Part shown: piece after piece, positions 25,142-34,118 of the stretch
Layout: every line of letters starts with the position of its first letter
Numbering within the stretch: the first letter of the stretch is position 1
From: Aurantimonas sp965217685
GTDB lineage: Bacteria; Pseudomonadota; Alphaproteobacteria; Rhizobiales; Rhizobiaceae
NCBI GenBank assembly: GCA_965217685.1
Contig: CBDCIZ010000003.1
Span: 1,612,001-1,676,000 of the forward strand
Reading direction: 5' to 3'
DNA: 64,000 nucleotides
The notes under the pieces: model-generated
What the model was told of the DNA's origin: nothing
What the model saw: only the letters and a program-made list of their open reading frames with translations
The model's database searches: none
Program-made: the position numbers and the translations under genes

Positions 25142-25606
25142 TCAGGCGGCGTTCTGCGCCGAGGCCTGGGTCATCAACGCGTAGATCGAGCCGGCGTCGC
25201 GCGAATCGCGGATGGCGGCGACCGTATCGGCGTTGCGCAGCAGCCGCGCCACCTTGGAGAGCGCCTTCAGATGGTCGGCGCCGGCACCTTCCGGCGCCAG
25301 GAGCAGAAAAACGAGGTCGACCGGCTGGTCGTCGAGCGCATCGAAATCGACCGGGCGCATCAGTCGCGCGAACAGGCCGACGATGTGATCGAGGGCCGGA
25401 AGCTTGCCGTGCGGGATGGCGATGCCGTTCCCCACGCCGGTCGAGCCGAGCTTTTCCCGCTGCAGGATCGTTTCGAACAGCTCGCGTTCGGGCAGGCCGG
25501 TGAGTTCGGCCGCCTTCTCCGCCAGCTCCTGCAGGACCTGCTTCTTGGAAGTGGCCCGAAGGCCCGGCAGGATTCCCGCCGGTTCGATGAGCGTTTCGAG
25601 ATACAT
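25142..25606 (-). CDS. ptsN: PTS IIA-like nitrogen regulatory protein PtsN
   Basis: 154 residues, one EIIA domain of the fructose/Ntr type. GVGNGIAIPHGKLPALDHIV contains the active-site His (IPHGKL). It receives phosphate from NPr in the PTS-Ntr relay and, in its phosphorylated or unphosphorylated state, regulates other proteins rather than transport. ATG 25606 gives the standard N-terminus MYLETLIEPAGILPGL. Last gene of the rpoN-hpf-ptsN set, convergent with the hsp20 unit. The matching HPr, EIIA-Man and HprK genes are near 15-16 kb; the EI-Ntr gene ptsP is not in the window. Confidence 0.95.
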   Translation of the reverse strand: MYLETLIEPAGILPGLRATSKKQVLQELAEKAAELTGLPERELFETILQREKLGSTGVGNGIAIPHGKLPALDHIVGLFARLMRPVDFDALDDQPVDLVFLLLAPEGAGADHLKALSKVARLLRNADTVAAIRDSRDAGSIYALMTQASAQNAA

Positions 25607-25774
25607 TATCGATCTGTGCCCTTGGACCTCTTCGTGTCCACTTTGCGCCGAAGACCCGTTGCCCAGAGCGCCGCGCGGTTCCGATGACGGGAGCCCGCGC
25701 GACACACTGGAGGACCAACCTTGTGCCGCCCTCAAGTCGCATCCTCTGGGGCCCGGCCCCTCAGGTGGCGCCCT

Positions 25775-26353
25775 TCAAGCCTCGTTGGCGTAGGTCGACG
25801 GGTCGACCCAGCCGTAATTGCCGTCGGAGCGCCGGAAGACGAAGTTGAGATCGCCCGATTTGGCATTGCGGAAGACGACGACCGGGCTGTCCTGCCGGTC
25901 GAGCGCCATCACGGCGCCCGCGACCGAAAGCGTGCCGACCTTGAGGGTCGTCTCCGCGATGATCGCCGGCGCGAAATCCTCTTCCAGTTCCTCGTCCTCG
26001 TCGGGGATTGCGGCCATGATCTGATAGGCCATATCGCGATCGCCATTGGCATGGCCCGCGCGGTGATCCTTCAGGCGACGCTTGTAGCGGCGCAGGCGCT
26101 TCTCGATGCGCTCGGCGGCCTCGGCGAAACTGGCTTCGGGATCGTGGGCCATGCCCGCCGCCTGGAAGACGACACCGGTGTCGAGATGGATCGTGCAGTC
26201 TGTCGAGAACCGTGCCGCATCCTTGGAAACCACGACGCTGCCCGAGAAGTTGCCGTCGAAATATTTGTCGACGGCTTCGTTCAGCCGCTCTTCGATCCGT
26301 GTGCGGAACGCCTCGCCGACGTCCATGTGCTTTCCCGAAACGCGAAGACCCAT
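25775..26353 (-). CDS. hpf: Ribosome hibernation-promoting factor, long form
   Basis: 192 residues: an N-terminal S30AE domain (LRVSGKHMDVGEAFRTRIEE, then RLRRYKRRLKDH) that binds the decoding centre, an acidic linker (DEDEELEED), and a C-terminal dimerisation domain ending YGWVDPSTYANEA. The long form makes 100S ribosome dimers during stationary phase. ATG 26353 is preceded by GAAGGAGC. It lies between rpoN and ptsN as in most Proteobacteria. Confidence 0.95.
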   Translation of the reverse strand: MGLRVSGKHMDVGEAFRTRIEERLNEAVDKYFDGNFSGSVVVSKDAARFSTDCTIHLDTGVVFQAAGMAHDPEASFAEAAERIEKRLRRYKRRLKDHRAGHANGDRDMAYQIMAAIPDEDEELEEDFAPAIIAETTLKVGTLSVAGAVMALDRQDSPVVVFRNAKSGDLNFVFRRSDGNYGWVDPSTYANEA

Positions 26354-26701
26354 GGTTGAAGCTCCTTCAATATGCCGTTGCCCTGGCGTCATTGTGCCAG
26401 TCCGGTGAAACGCATCGGAACGACGTTGGATGCCGCCTTGGTCGTCGAATATGCGAGGGGAAGGCGGCGCGTCGAGCGGCCTGTCGGCAAGTCCGCGGCG
26501 GACCTGAGGAAGTGGCGCCTTCTAGGGAGGATCGCCGGACCTGTCAACGCGGCCACGCAACACCCGATGCAGCAGGGCGGGCGGACCCTCCAACCGATCG
26601 TTGCAACTGCGCGGCGGTGAATTCGGGCCTCGCCGTACGGCTTGCGGTGCCGTGATCGCCAAACGGCGCGCTTACGGCCCGATGCAGTCGGTGAAAGGCG
26701 T

Positions 26702-28231
26702 TCAAGATGCAAGGCGCCGGGCATTCAGCTCACGGCGCCGCTGGATCGATGAGGGCAGCCCCAGGGCTTCGCGATATTTGGCGACGGTTCGGCGGGCGAG
26801 ATCGACGCCCTCCTTTTTCAGGACGACCGCGATGTCGTCGTCCGAGAGGACCTTGCCGACGGTCTCGGCGTCGATCATCTGCTTGACGCGATGCTTGACG
26901 CTCTCGGCCGAATGGGCATCGCCGCCATTGGCCGAGGCGATCGCGACTGTGAAGAAGAAGCGCATGTCGAAGGTCCCGCGGGGCGTCGCGATGAACTTCG
27001 TCGCGGTGACCCTGCTCACGGTCGATTCATGCATGCCGATCGCCTCGGCGACGGCCATCAGCGTCATCGGTTTCAACCCGCCGACGCCCTTGGTCAAAAA
27101 GCCGTCCTGGCGCCGTACGATTTCGCTGGCCACCTTGACGATCGTTTTCGCCCGCTGGTCGAGCGAGCGCACCAGCCAGTTCGCCGATTGCTGGCAGTCG
27201 CCGATGAAATTGCGCTCGTCCTCGGAGAGCGCACCGCCGCGCACGGTCGTCAGATAGTCGTTGTCGACGAGCACCCGTGGCAGGGCGTCGGGATTGAGTT
27301 CGACGGTCCAGCCGCCGTCCGGTGCCTCGGTGACGAGCACGTCGGGAATGATCGCCTCGAATCCGTCGCTGGAAAAGGCGTGGCCGGGCTTGGGGTCGAG
27401 GCCGCGGATTTCCGCGAGAATGTCCATCAGCCCGGATTCGTCCTCGCCGGTCAGGCGGCGCAGGGCGGCGAAGTCGCGCCGGGCAAGGAGGTCGAGATTG
27501 TCGAGGACGGTGCGCATCACGGGGTCGAGCCGGTCGCGGCGTTCGAGCTGCAGCGCCAGGCATTCGCCCAACGAGCGGGCGAAGAGACCCGCCGGATGGG
27601 CCTGCCGTTGCAGCGTCCGCCGCACCTTCGAGAGCACCGTCTTGTCGACCCCGAGTTCCCGTGCGACCGTCTCGAAGTCCGGCTGCAGATAACCGCTATC
27701 GTCCAGATGCTCGACCAGTGCCTCGCCGACGCGGCGCTCCGTACGGTCGGGGAGCGCGTCCGCGACTTCCGCGAGCACGTGGGCGTGAAGGCCGGGTGTG
27801 CGGTCGGCGATGTCCTCGATGCCGAAATCGCCGTCGGGCGCCGCAAGCGACCGGCCGCCCGTGCGGCCTTGATAGCTCGTCGCGGCGGCCGGCCCGTCGC
27901 GGCGCGACGCTTGCGGCTCGGGCCGCGTCTCGTCGCGCAGTGCGGCCTCACGCTGCCGGTCGGCGCGTGCCTCGCCACCCGTGCGATCGAGGAGCCGGGG
28001 ATCGAAATCGTCGAGGCTCGCCATGTTGTGCCGGGTCGTCGCGTCTCCGGCGGGGAACGTGCCGTCGGCGGAGTTGTCGGCGACGAGCAGCGGGTTGCGC
28101 TCCATCTCGGCGTCGACGAAGGCCCGCAGCTCGAAATGGCTGTATTGCAACAGGCGGATGGACTGCAGCAGCTGGGGTGTCATGACCAGCGACTGAGTCT
28201 GCCGCATCTGCATTTTGGCCGCTAATGCCAT
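26702..28231 (-). CDS. rpoN: RNA polymerase sigma-54 factor
   Basis: 509 residues. Region I begins QMRQTQSLVMTPQLLQSIRL, the glutamine-rich activator-binding part. An acidic/variable region II follows (about 60-150). The core-binding and DNA-binding parts carry the helix-turn-helix GMHESTVSRVTATKFI and, near residues 476-485, the RpoN box ARRTVAKYRE. Sigma-54 serves nitrogen, dicarboxylate transport and other enhancer-dependent promoters. ATG 28231 matches the family N-terminus MALAAKMQMRQ; the frame is open 45 codons further upstream. The order lptC-lptA-lptB-rpoN-hpf-ptsN is conserved. Confidence 0.96.
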   Translation of the reverse strand: MALAAKMQMRQTQSLVMTPQLLQSIRLLQYSHFELRAFVDAEMERNPLLVADNSADGTFPAGDATTRHNMASLDDFDPRLLDRTGGEARADRQREAALRDETRPEPQASRRDGPAAATSYQGRTGGRSLAAPDGDFGIEDIADRTPGLHAHVLAEVADALPDRTERRVGEALVEHLDDSGYLQPDFETVARELGVDKTVLSKVRRTLQRQAHPAGLFARSLGECLALQLERRDRLDPVMRTVLDNLDLLARRDFAALRRLTGEDESGLMDILAEIRGLDPKPGHAFSSDGFEAIIPDVLVTEAPDGGWTVELNPDALPRVLVDNDYLTTVRGGALSEDERNFIGDCQQSANWLVRSLDQRAKTIVKVASEIVRRQDGFLTKGVGGLKPMTLMAVAEAIGMHESTVSRVTATKFIATPRGTFDMRFFFTVAIASANGGDAHSAESVKHRVKQMIDAETVGKVLSDDDIAVVLKKEGVDLARRTVAKYREALGLPSSIQRRRELNARRLAS

Positions 28232-28549
28232 GGACGCCGAAGCACTCGCCTCAAGTTTCGCGGGGCGAGGGTTTCGCCTGCTGAAAATTTGCCGCAGCGA
28301 AAGGATTTCGCCGGTCTGAAAAGTCTCATAGTCCCGGTCCGCCCGAAAGGGCAGAGCGTTTCTCAAGCCTGCTTTGCCTGGATTACCGCACGAATTTTGA
28401 GGAAAAGCGAATCCGTTCTTGCGCCGGACGGACGATGATTCGCTTGATAAGATTAATCGCGCTGCGCGCCGGAGCGGCGACCCCGATGCGATATGTTGCG
28501 CCGATAGAGCGGCGCAGGCTGGCCTGCGAGACCATGCCCGACGAACCCG
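28232..28549. other. Intergenic region between lptB and rpoN
   Basis: 318 bp with an A+T-richer patch near 28430-28465 (GATTCGCTTGATAAGATTAA) that may include the rpoN promoter. No hairpin terminator or small ORF is clear. Confidence 0.45.
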
Positions 28550-29425
28550 TCAGAAGCTGAACTGGTCGCCCAGATAGAAACGGCGCACGTCGGCGTTGTC
28601 GACGATATCCTGCGGGCTGCCATGGGTCAGCACCGCGCCGGCGTGCATGATGTAGGCCCGGTCGATGAGGCCGAGCGTCTCGCGCACATTGTGGTCGGTG
28701 ATCAAGACGCCGATGCCGCGGTGTGTCAGATGCCGCACCAGGCCCTGGATGTCGGCGACGGCGATCGGATCGACGCCGGCGAAGGGTTCGTCGAGCAGCA
28801 TGAAGGTCGGCTTGGAGGCGAGTGCCCGGGCGATCTCGCAGCGCCGCCGCTCGCCGCCCGACAGCGACGTCGCCGCCTGCTTTCGCAGGTGGTCGATGTG
28901 GAACTCGGCGAGCAGCGCGTCGAGCTCGCGCTCGCGGACTTTCTTGTCGGGCTCGACGACCTCCAGCACGGCGCGGATGTTGTCCTCGACCGAAAGGCCG
29001 CGAAAGATCGAAGCCTCCTGTGGCAGATAGCCGATGCCCAGTCGCGAGCGGCGGTACATCGGCACCTTGGTGATGTCCTCGCCGTCGAGCAGGATGCGGC
29101 CCTCGTCCACGGCCACAAGGCCGGTGATCATGTAGAAACAGGTGGTCTTGCCGGCGCCGTTCGGTCCGAGCAGACCGACGGCCTCGCCGCGGCGCACCGA
29201 CAGGCCGACATCGGCGACCACCTTGCGGCCGCGATAGCTCTTGGTCAGACCTGCCGCGTAGAGAGTGCCCTCCATGTCGCCAGGCACACTGTCCGGACCC
29301 TGGCCAGGCTCGTGAAAGGCCGCATCGCGCGGACCGGCAACGCGCGACGCGTCACGGTGCAAAGGACTCGCGTCCCGCTGTTCCGGGTTGGCGGAGTTCG
29401 TTGCCTCCATGCTACCGTCCATCAT
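28550..29425 (-). CDS. lptB: LPS export ABC transporter ATPase LptB
   Basis: 291 residues. ABC ATPase with Walker A GPNGAGKTT, the Q-loop region YLPQEASIF, signature LSGGERRRCEIARAL, Walker B FMLLDEPFAGVDP and the switch His in TDHNVRE. The LptB2FG complex drives lipopolysaccharide extraction from the inner membrane. The first 50 residues are a Ser/Asp/Pro-rich extension not in E. coli LptB; Met51 (29275) is an alternative start giving the compact form. About 45 bp separate it from lptA. Confidence 0.94.
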   Translation of the reverse strand: MMDGSMEATNSANPEQRDASPLHRDASRVAGPRDAAFHEPGQGPDSVPGDMEGTLYAAGLTKSYRGRKVVADVGLSVRRGEAVGLLGPNGAGKTTCFYMITGLVAVDEGRILLDGEDITKVPMYRRSRLGIGYLPQEASIFRGLSVEDNIRAVLEVVEPDKKVRERELDALLAEFHIDHLRKQAATSLSGGERRRCEIARALASKPTFMLLDEPFAGVDPIAVADIQGLVRHLTHRGIGVLITDHNVRETLGLIDRAYIMHAGAVLTHGSPQDIVDNADVRRFYLGDQFSF

Positions 29426-29471
29426 GCCGCGGTCTCGGTCGTCTCGTGCCAGTCGGTGTGCGTCGCGCGGA

Positions 29472-30095
29472 TCAATTGCCGGCCTTGTCGCTTTGGCCCG
29501 GGGTCAGCATCATGCGAACCCGGCCACTGCTTTTTCCGCCATTGTCGCAGTCGTTGCTTTCCAGTCGGGCCTTGCCGGTCTTCATGTGGATCGTCATGCG
29601 GCAGCCTTCGGCGATGTTCTTGCCCTGGGACAGAACGACTTGGCCGGACATGACGACAAGCTGGCTCGCCATGTCGAAGGAGGCGTTGTCGCCGGTCGCG
29701 ACCTGATCGGCAGACTTCACATAGACCTTGCCGCTCGCATCCAGCTTCTTGATCTTGCTGGTGCCGCCGCCTATCGGGCCCGCCGCCGGCGTGGCGGCCG
29801 CGTCCGACCTGGATTTCACCTGGGTCTTGTCGTAGGTCACCACCAGCTTGGCGGTGCGCAACTCGGTCGGACCCTGGACCACTTGCACATCGCCAGAAAA
29901 GGTCGCGATGCCCTTGGCGTCGTCGACGTCCAGCTGGTTCGATTCGATCGAGATGGGCTTGTCGCCGTCGATCTGCATTCCGGTAAAGCTTTGGCCGAGG
30001 CCGGTGTCCTGGGCCATCGCGGCCGGATTGACCAGCGGCAGGGCGGCGAGGGCGATGATCAGCGCAAGAGCGCCGCGGCGAACGAACAAAAACAT
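29472..30095 (-). CDS. lptA: LPS transport periplasmic protein LptA (OstA family)
   Basis: 207 residues: a signal peptide (ALALIIALAALPLVNPAAMA) then an OstA-type beta-jellyroll with DKPISIESNQLDVDDAKGIA and ATFSGDVQVVQG, the usual beginning of LptA. It forms the periplasmic bridge that carries LPS to the outer membrane. An extra stretch around 95-115 (AAATPAAGPIGGGTSKIKKL) is lineage-specific. It starts three bases after the lptC stop, so the pair is an operon. Confidence 0.93.
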   Translation of the reverse strand: MFLFVRRGALALIIALAALPLVNPAAMAQDTGLGQSFTGMQIDGDKPISIESNQLDVDDAKGIATFSGDVQVVQGPTELRTAKLVVTYDKTQVKSRSDAAATPAAGPIGGGTSKIKKLDASGKVYVKSADQVATGDNASFDMASQLVVMSGQVVLSQGKNIAEGCRMTIHMKTGKARLESNDCDNGGKSSGRVRMMLTPGQSDKAGN

Positions 30096-30098
30096 GGA

Positions 30099-30851
30099 TT
30101 ACTCGCTTCTGGAGGCTTGTTTCTTGATGGGCTGCGATGCGTCCGCCGTGGGCGGTTCGGGTTGAACGGCCGATGGATCGAGCCGCATTTTCACGCGGCC
30201 GCCGAAGGACAGCGTCTTGCCGCCGTCGGAGAGTTTCAGGGACGAGGCTTCGATCGTCTGGTTCGGCGTCTCGATGCGTACGGGACCCTGGCCGTCGAGA
30301 TTGCCGCCGTCGAAATCGATCATGGCCGACGCCATCTGGATGGTGATGCCGCTGGTGGTTTCGACCCCGATCCCGCCGGACAGCGTCAAATCCTGGTTGG
30401 CCTGGTCGTAATGGCCTGCCGCGGCCTTGATGCTGGCCTCGGTGTCGTCACTGACGGCGACCTTGGCGCTGAGCTTTTCCAGGTCGACGCCGCCGCCCTT
30501 CAGCGACTGGAACGCCCGTTCCGCAATCAACTGATAGGGTCGGTTCTTGTTGTCGACGCCGGACATGCGCGGATCCTGCATGACGACGCGCCCGTCGTCG
30601 ATCGAGGTGCTGGCGACCGAGAGATCGTCGGGCATGCTTCGCGCGAGCCAGGTAAGCGCGACGCCGACGGCGATGATCGTCACCGCGATGATCGGCAGGC
30701 CGATCTTCAAAAGCCCGACGCGCCGCGAGCTTTTCTGGGCGCGCGAAAACTCCTTGAGGCGCCGGCCGTCATTGGTCGCCGTCCCGACGTGGTGCGCCTC
30801 GGCGTCGTAAGAGGCCAGTTTCGGTCGGCTCTGTGGTCGCTCGCTGGCCAA
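30099..30851 (-). CDS. lptC: LPS export protein LptC
   Basis: 250 residues. After a cytoplasmic N-terminus of about 45 residues comes one membrane segment (LLKIGLPIIAVTIIAVGVAL) and a periplasmic domain with VVMQDPRMSGVDNKNRPYQL and IAERAF, the LptC signature, followed by ESSSL-like beta strands. It passes LPS from LptB2FG to LptA. First gene of the lptC-lptA-lptB group. kdsC, adjacent in enterobacteria, is absent here, as usual in this order. Confidence 0.93.
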   Translation of the reverse strand: MASERPQSRPKLASYDAEAHHVGTATNDGRRLKEFSRAQKSSRRVGLLKIGLPIIAVTIIAVGVALTWLARSMPDDLSVASTSIDDGRVVMQDPRMSGVDNKNRPYQLIAERAFQSLKGGGVDLEKLSAKVAVSDDTEASIKAAAGHYDQANQDLTLSGGIGVETTSGITIQMASAMIDFDGGNLDGQGPVRIETPNQTIEASSLKLSDGGKTLSFGGRVKMRLDPSAVQPEPPTADASQPIKKQASRSE

Positions 30852-31222
30852 GGCTGAGGGGTTCCTTTCGGGGCATTTCCATTGCGGCCCGGTCGCGGTG
30901 ATAAGCGAGGATGGCAGCTCGCCGATGCATCTGGGCGTAGAATAGGGGCTTTTTGCGTCAATACCAAAATGGACGTTCGCAGCGATACCGCAAGGGAATG
31001 AACGATTCGTGAGGGTCCCATCAGGCCTCTCTCCAGGCTTCAGCCCATGGCGTCCGCCTGGGCGTCTCTCCAGCTTTCCCTTCGGCTTCCCCAGTGGGCT
31101 TCCCTTGTATGGACGGAACGGTTAACCGTCTGCCCAGGAAGTCGCGCCCCAACCGGATACGGTTTTGCGGCGAACGGTTCGCCAGACGGGTGGGCCAGGG
31201 GGCAATACGGGAACGGACGGCG
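30852..31222. other. Divergent lptC/sppA intergenic region
   Basis: 371 bp containing both promoters. The main recognisable element is a 12-bp perfect palindrome at 31118-31129 (listed separately). Confidence 0.45.
31118..31129. promoter_or_regulatory. Perfect 12-bp palindrome upstream of sppA
   Basis: ACGGTTAACCGT, about 94 bp upstream of sppA, is a perfect dyad. It contains TTAACC, which equals half of the CtrA consensus, but the second CtrA half at the proper spacing is missing. The protein that might bind is unknown. Confidence 0.3.
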
Positions 31223-32209
31223 ATGTCGTTGACGGCGCAAGAGATGATCGACCGACGCCGGTTGCGGCGCAAGCTGAGTTTTTGGCGCGTCCTGGCGATT
31301 CTCGTCGTCGCCCTTGCGGTGATCGGCGCGGCCCTGGCAGCCGGGTTTTTGCGCAGCGAGAGCGGGCGCACGGGCATTGCCGGCGGATTGTCGAACCAGA
31401 TTGCCCGTGTTTCGATCGAGGGGGTGATCACCGAGGATGAAAAGCTTCTCGACCTGCTCGATGATCTTCGGGTCGACGACGCGGTCAAGGCGGTGATCCT
31501 GAAGATCGATTCGCCCGGCGGCACGACAGTTGGCGGCGAGGCGATCTACGAGGCGGTGCGCAAGATCGCCGCGGTCAAACCCGTGGCAAGCGAGGTCGGC
31601 ACGCTCGCGGCCTCGGCCGGCTACATGATCGCTGCCGGCTCCGATCACATCGTCGCGCGCCGCACCTCGATCGTCGGTTCGATCGGCGTGCTGTTCCAAT
31701 ATTTCGACGCATCCAAACTCCTCGACACGATCGGCGTCGAGGTGGCTGCAATCAAGTCCTCGCCGATGAAGGCCGAGCCGTCCCCCTTCGCGCCGGCGCC
31801 GCAGGAGGCCAAGGACATGATCCGTCGGCTGATCCTCGACACCTATGACTGGTTCGTCGCCCTGGTCGCCGAGCGCCGGAACTATTCGCCACAGGAGGTG
31901 CGACGTCTTGCCGACGGCTCGGTGTTCTCGGGCCGTCAGGCGCTCGACAACAGGCTCGTCGACGCGATCGGCGGCGAGGATGTCGTGCGGCAATGGCTGG
32001 AGGGCGAACGCGGCGTCGAAAAAGGTCTCGAAATCGTCGACCGCAAGCCGGAAGAACGAGGGTTTGGCTGGTCGTCCTTCACCGGCGCGAAATCGTTCCT
32101 GCTCGGATTTCTGGGCCTGTCCCCGGACGCCGATTCCCTGCCCGACGCGCTCTTGGAAAAGGCCGGCCACCTTGACGGCCTGGTGTCGCTCTGGCAGCCT
32201 TCGCGTTAA
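31223..32209 (+). CDS. sppA: Signal peptide peptidase SppA (short form)
   Basis: 328 residues with one N-terminal membrane anchor (VLAILVVALAVIGAALAAGF). The Ser-Lys protease fold of the S49 family follows: KIDSPGGTTVGGEAIYEAV, catalytic Ser131 in AASAGYMIAA, and the Lys in IKSSPMKAEPSPF (Lys178 or Lys183 by position). The short form is half the length of E. coli SppA, as in Bacillus and most alphaproteobacteria. It degrades cleaved signal peptides in the membrane. ATG 31223 gives MSLTAQEMIDRRRLRRKL; the upstream open frame has no similarity. ihfB follows after 131 bp. Confidence 0.94.
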   Translation: MSLTAQEMIDRRRLRRKLSFWRVLAILVVALAVIGAALAAGFLRSESGRTGIAGGLSNQIARVSIEGVITEDEKLLDLLDDLRVDDAVKAVILKIDSPGGTTVGGEAIYEAVRKIAAVKPVASEVGTLAASAGYMIAAGSDHIVARRTSIVGSIGVLFQYFDASKLLDTIGVEVAAIKSSPMKAEPSPFAPAPQEAKDMIRRLILDTYDWFVALVAERRNYSPQEVRRLADGSVFSGRQALDNRLVDAIGGEDVVRQWLEGERGVEKGLEIVDRKPEERGFGWSSFTGAKSFLLGFLGLSPDADSLPDALLEKAGHLDGLVSLWQPSR

Positions 32210-32340
32210 GAGTTACCGCGATTGCGAGGACTTCGGCGCGTTGGAAAGACGTGTTGGAAAATAGCGTTGTGGCCGAAAAATCAGCGGCCGAGGCCGCTGT
32301 TATCACCCCTAAAGGCAGGCATCACCCCAAAGGAGGTCGC

Positions 32341-32625
32341 TTGATCAAGTCCGAACTCGTCGCCGCGATCGCCACCCGCAATCCGCATCTCTACCAGCGG
32401 CACGTCGAGATGATCGTCAACGCGATCTTCGACGAGATCACCGATGCCCTGTGCGAATCGAACCGCGTCGAACTGCGCGGCTTCGGCGCCTTTTCGGTCA
32501 AGAATCGCCCCTCTCGCTCGGGCCGCAACCCGCGAACCGGCGAGGCGGTCGAGGTCGAGGAAAAGTGGGTGCCATTCTTCAAGGCGGGCAAGGAACTGCG
32601 CGAGCGCTTGAACGACAAGGCCTGA
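32341..32625 (+). CDS. ihfB: Integration host factor beta subunit
   Basis: 94 residues from TTG 32341, the usual IhfB size. It reads (M)IKSELVAAIATRNPHLYQRH at the N-terminus. VELRGFGAFSVKNRPSRSGR and NPRTGEAVEVEEKWVPFFKA form the beta-arms that bend DNA, including the conserved Pro in RNPRTG. A perfect AAAGGAGG ribosome-binding site lies four bases upstream of the TTG, which fixes this start against the longer ATG reading at 32251. IHF with IhfA shapes promoters, notably sigma-54 ones. The sppA-ihfB-lapA order is conserved in rhizobia. Confidence 0.95.
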   Translation: MIKSELVAAIATRNPHLYQRHVEMIVNAIFDEITDALCESNRVELRGFGAFSVKNRPSRSGRNPRTGEAVEVEEKWVPFFKAGKELRERLNDKA

Positions 32626-33068
32626 GACCTGTGGATCGAGGGCCGGGGTCTGGGGCCGGTGTCGTGGGCTTGACCAGTTCGGTTCGCGCCACGTTTTCGG
32701 GCGGCGGGTCGGGCTGACGAGCTCGGCTCGAGCAGAGCGATCGAACGGCCAGGCTCTCTACGCGCTTCGGCCTTGATGACCATCCGGTCGGTGCCACCAC
32801 TGCGTCGAGAAACAAACCACAACATCGCGTTTGACCTTCGGCCGCACGCATTTATGTCATTTGCAAGGACGGGCGGGTTTCGCCGGCCTGCCGCTTTCGA
32901 TGCCCAAGGGGCTTGATCTGGCATCGGCAAACCCTTCGACCGATCCCGACGACAAAGCCGCGGGAAAAAGAGCGCGAAAAGGGTTGAGACCGAACCCGTT
33001 CCGGTGGACAGTGGAGCCGACCGGCGTTGCTCGACCGACGCCCCGGCATGAGAGGCTTCGACGACGAG
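32626..33068. other. Gene-free stretch between ihfB and lapA-like gene
   Basis: 443 bp. I see no conserved ORF, no T-tailed hairpin and no repeat. GGTCTGGGGCCGG-type G-rich runs occur just after ihfB. The lapA-like promoter is presumably here. Confidence 0.4.
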
Positions 33069-33455
33069 ATGATCGCAAAAATCCTGTCCTTCATTATCCT
33101 GGTGCCGCTGGCGATCATCCTGATCGTCTTCTGCGTGGCCAATCGCGAGGCGGTGACCGTGTCGCTCGATCCGATCGGAACGATGCCGCAACTGGCTTTT
33201 CAGGCGCCGTTGTTTATTCTCCTGATGGGAACGATCATCGTCGGCGTCGTTCTCGGCGGTTGCGGCACCTGGTTCACTCAGGCCCACTACCGCCGCAAAT
33301 CCTGGAAGCGCAAATACGAGGTCGAGCGTCTGCGCCGCGAGGCAGAGGAATCGAAGTCGAAGCTTCGCCAGTTGCAGGACGAGCGCGAGAAGACGTCCTT
33401 CGAGCCGAAATCCGGCGGGTCCTCGACCGCCTTGGTCGGCAGTCGCGCGGCCTGA
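33069..33455 (+). CDS. LapA/DUF1049 domain membrane protein
   Basis: 128 residues: two membrane segments (KILSFIILVPLAIILIVFCV and LFILLMGTIIVGVVLGGC) separated by REAVTVSLDPI, then a charged coiled-coil tail (RRKYEVERLRREAEESKSKL). This is the LapA (YciS) arrangement. The E. coli homologue works with LapB in LPS assembly control; here no lapB lies next to it. In rhizobia a gene of this type follows ihfB. The start could also be ATG 33048. Confidence 0.85.
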   Translation: MIAKILSFIILVPLAIILIVFCVANREAVTVSLDPIGTMPQLAFQAPLFILLMGTIIVGVVLGGCGTWFTQAHYRRKSWKRKYEVERLRREAEESKSKLRQLQDEREKTSFEPKSGGSSTALVGSRAA

Positions 33456-33497
33456 CGCGAGTTCACGCAACGATCGCCGCGGCAAGGGTCCGCAATC

Positions 33498-33518
33498 ATC
33501 GGAGCGATCCGCTCCGAT
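33498..33518. terminator. Short hairpin after lapA-like gene
   Basis: ATCGGAGCG and CGCTCCGAT form a perfect 9-bp stem around a 3-base loop, 43 bp after the stop. No T-run follows. Confidence 0.4.
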
Positions 33519-33571
33519 CGTCCGCCAAAGACCGGTCAGCGTCTTCGTTGTCGTTGTCTGGAAAAGTATCG

Positions 33572-33614
33572 AACGAACAAGGCGCGAGCGCTGACGCCGC
33601 AGTCCTTGTTCGTT
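33572..33614. repeat. 11-bp inverted repeat between convergent genes
   Basis: AACGAACAAGG (33572-33582) is exactly complementary to CCTTGTTCGTT (33604-33614), with a 21-base G+C-rich loop. Its position between the convergent lapA-like and coxG-like genes suggests a bidirectional transcription stop. Confidence 0.6.
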
Positions 33615-33638
33615 GAGCGGCCGCAGGAGCCGGCCTGC

Positions 33639-34118
33639 TCAGGCGCTTTGGGTTTCCCCTTGGGCCTGCCCTTCGCCGTCCGAGACGTGCGCGGCGAAAT
33701 TGTCGAAGAACTGGCCGGCCAGCTTCTTGGCCGTCGAATCGATCAGCCGGCCGCCCATCTGGGCGAGCTTGCCGCCGACCTGCGCCTTGACGTCGTAGCT
33801 CAGCGTCGTCGTATCCGGGCCTTCGTCCTTCAAAAGGACGTCGGCGCCGCCCTTGGCGAAGCCTGCGATGCCGCCCTTGCCCTCGCCGACGATCGAATAG
33901 CTCTCCGGCGCATTGATGTTTTCCAGCCGCACCTGACCGTTGAAGGTCGCCTTGACCGGTCCGACCTTGGCCGTGACGGTGGCTTCCATCTCGTTGTCGC
34001 CGGTCATCTCCAGCTTCTGGCAGCCGGGGATGCAGGCGCGCAAGACGTCCGGGTCGTTCAGCGCCGCCCAGACCTTCTCCCGCGGTGCCGGCAAACGGTA
34101 TTCGCCCTTCAGATCCAT
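33639..34118 (-). CDS. CoxG-like SRPBCC protein (carbon monoxide dehydrogenase subunit G family)
   Basis: 159 residues, START/Bet v 1-like fold. MDLKGEYRLPAPREKVWAAL and NDPDVLRACIPGC are the family N-terminus; LSYDVKAQVGGKLAQMGGRL is the second hallmark. In CO-oxidising bacteria CoxG anchors CO dehydrogenase to the membrane, but many relatives stand alone with no cox genes, as here, so no CO metabolism should be inferred. ATG 34118 has AGGAGG nine bases upstream. The C-terminal GEGQAQGETQ tail is hydrophilic. Confidence 0.9.
   Translation of the reverse strand: MDLKGEYRLPAPREKVWAALNDPDVLRACIPGCQKLEMTGDNEMEATVTAKVGPVKATFNGQVRLENINAPESYSIVGEGKGGIAGFAKGGADVLLKDEGPDTTTLSYDVKAQVGGKLAQMGGRLIDSTAKKLAGQFFDNFAAHVSDGEGQAQGETQSA

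Noticed and set aside
33639..34118. CO oxidation capacity from the CoxG-like gene
   Set aside because: Stand-alone CoxG-family genes are common; no coxMSL genes are nearby.
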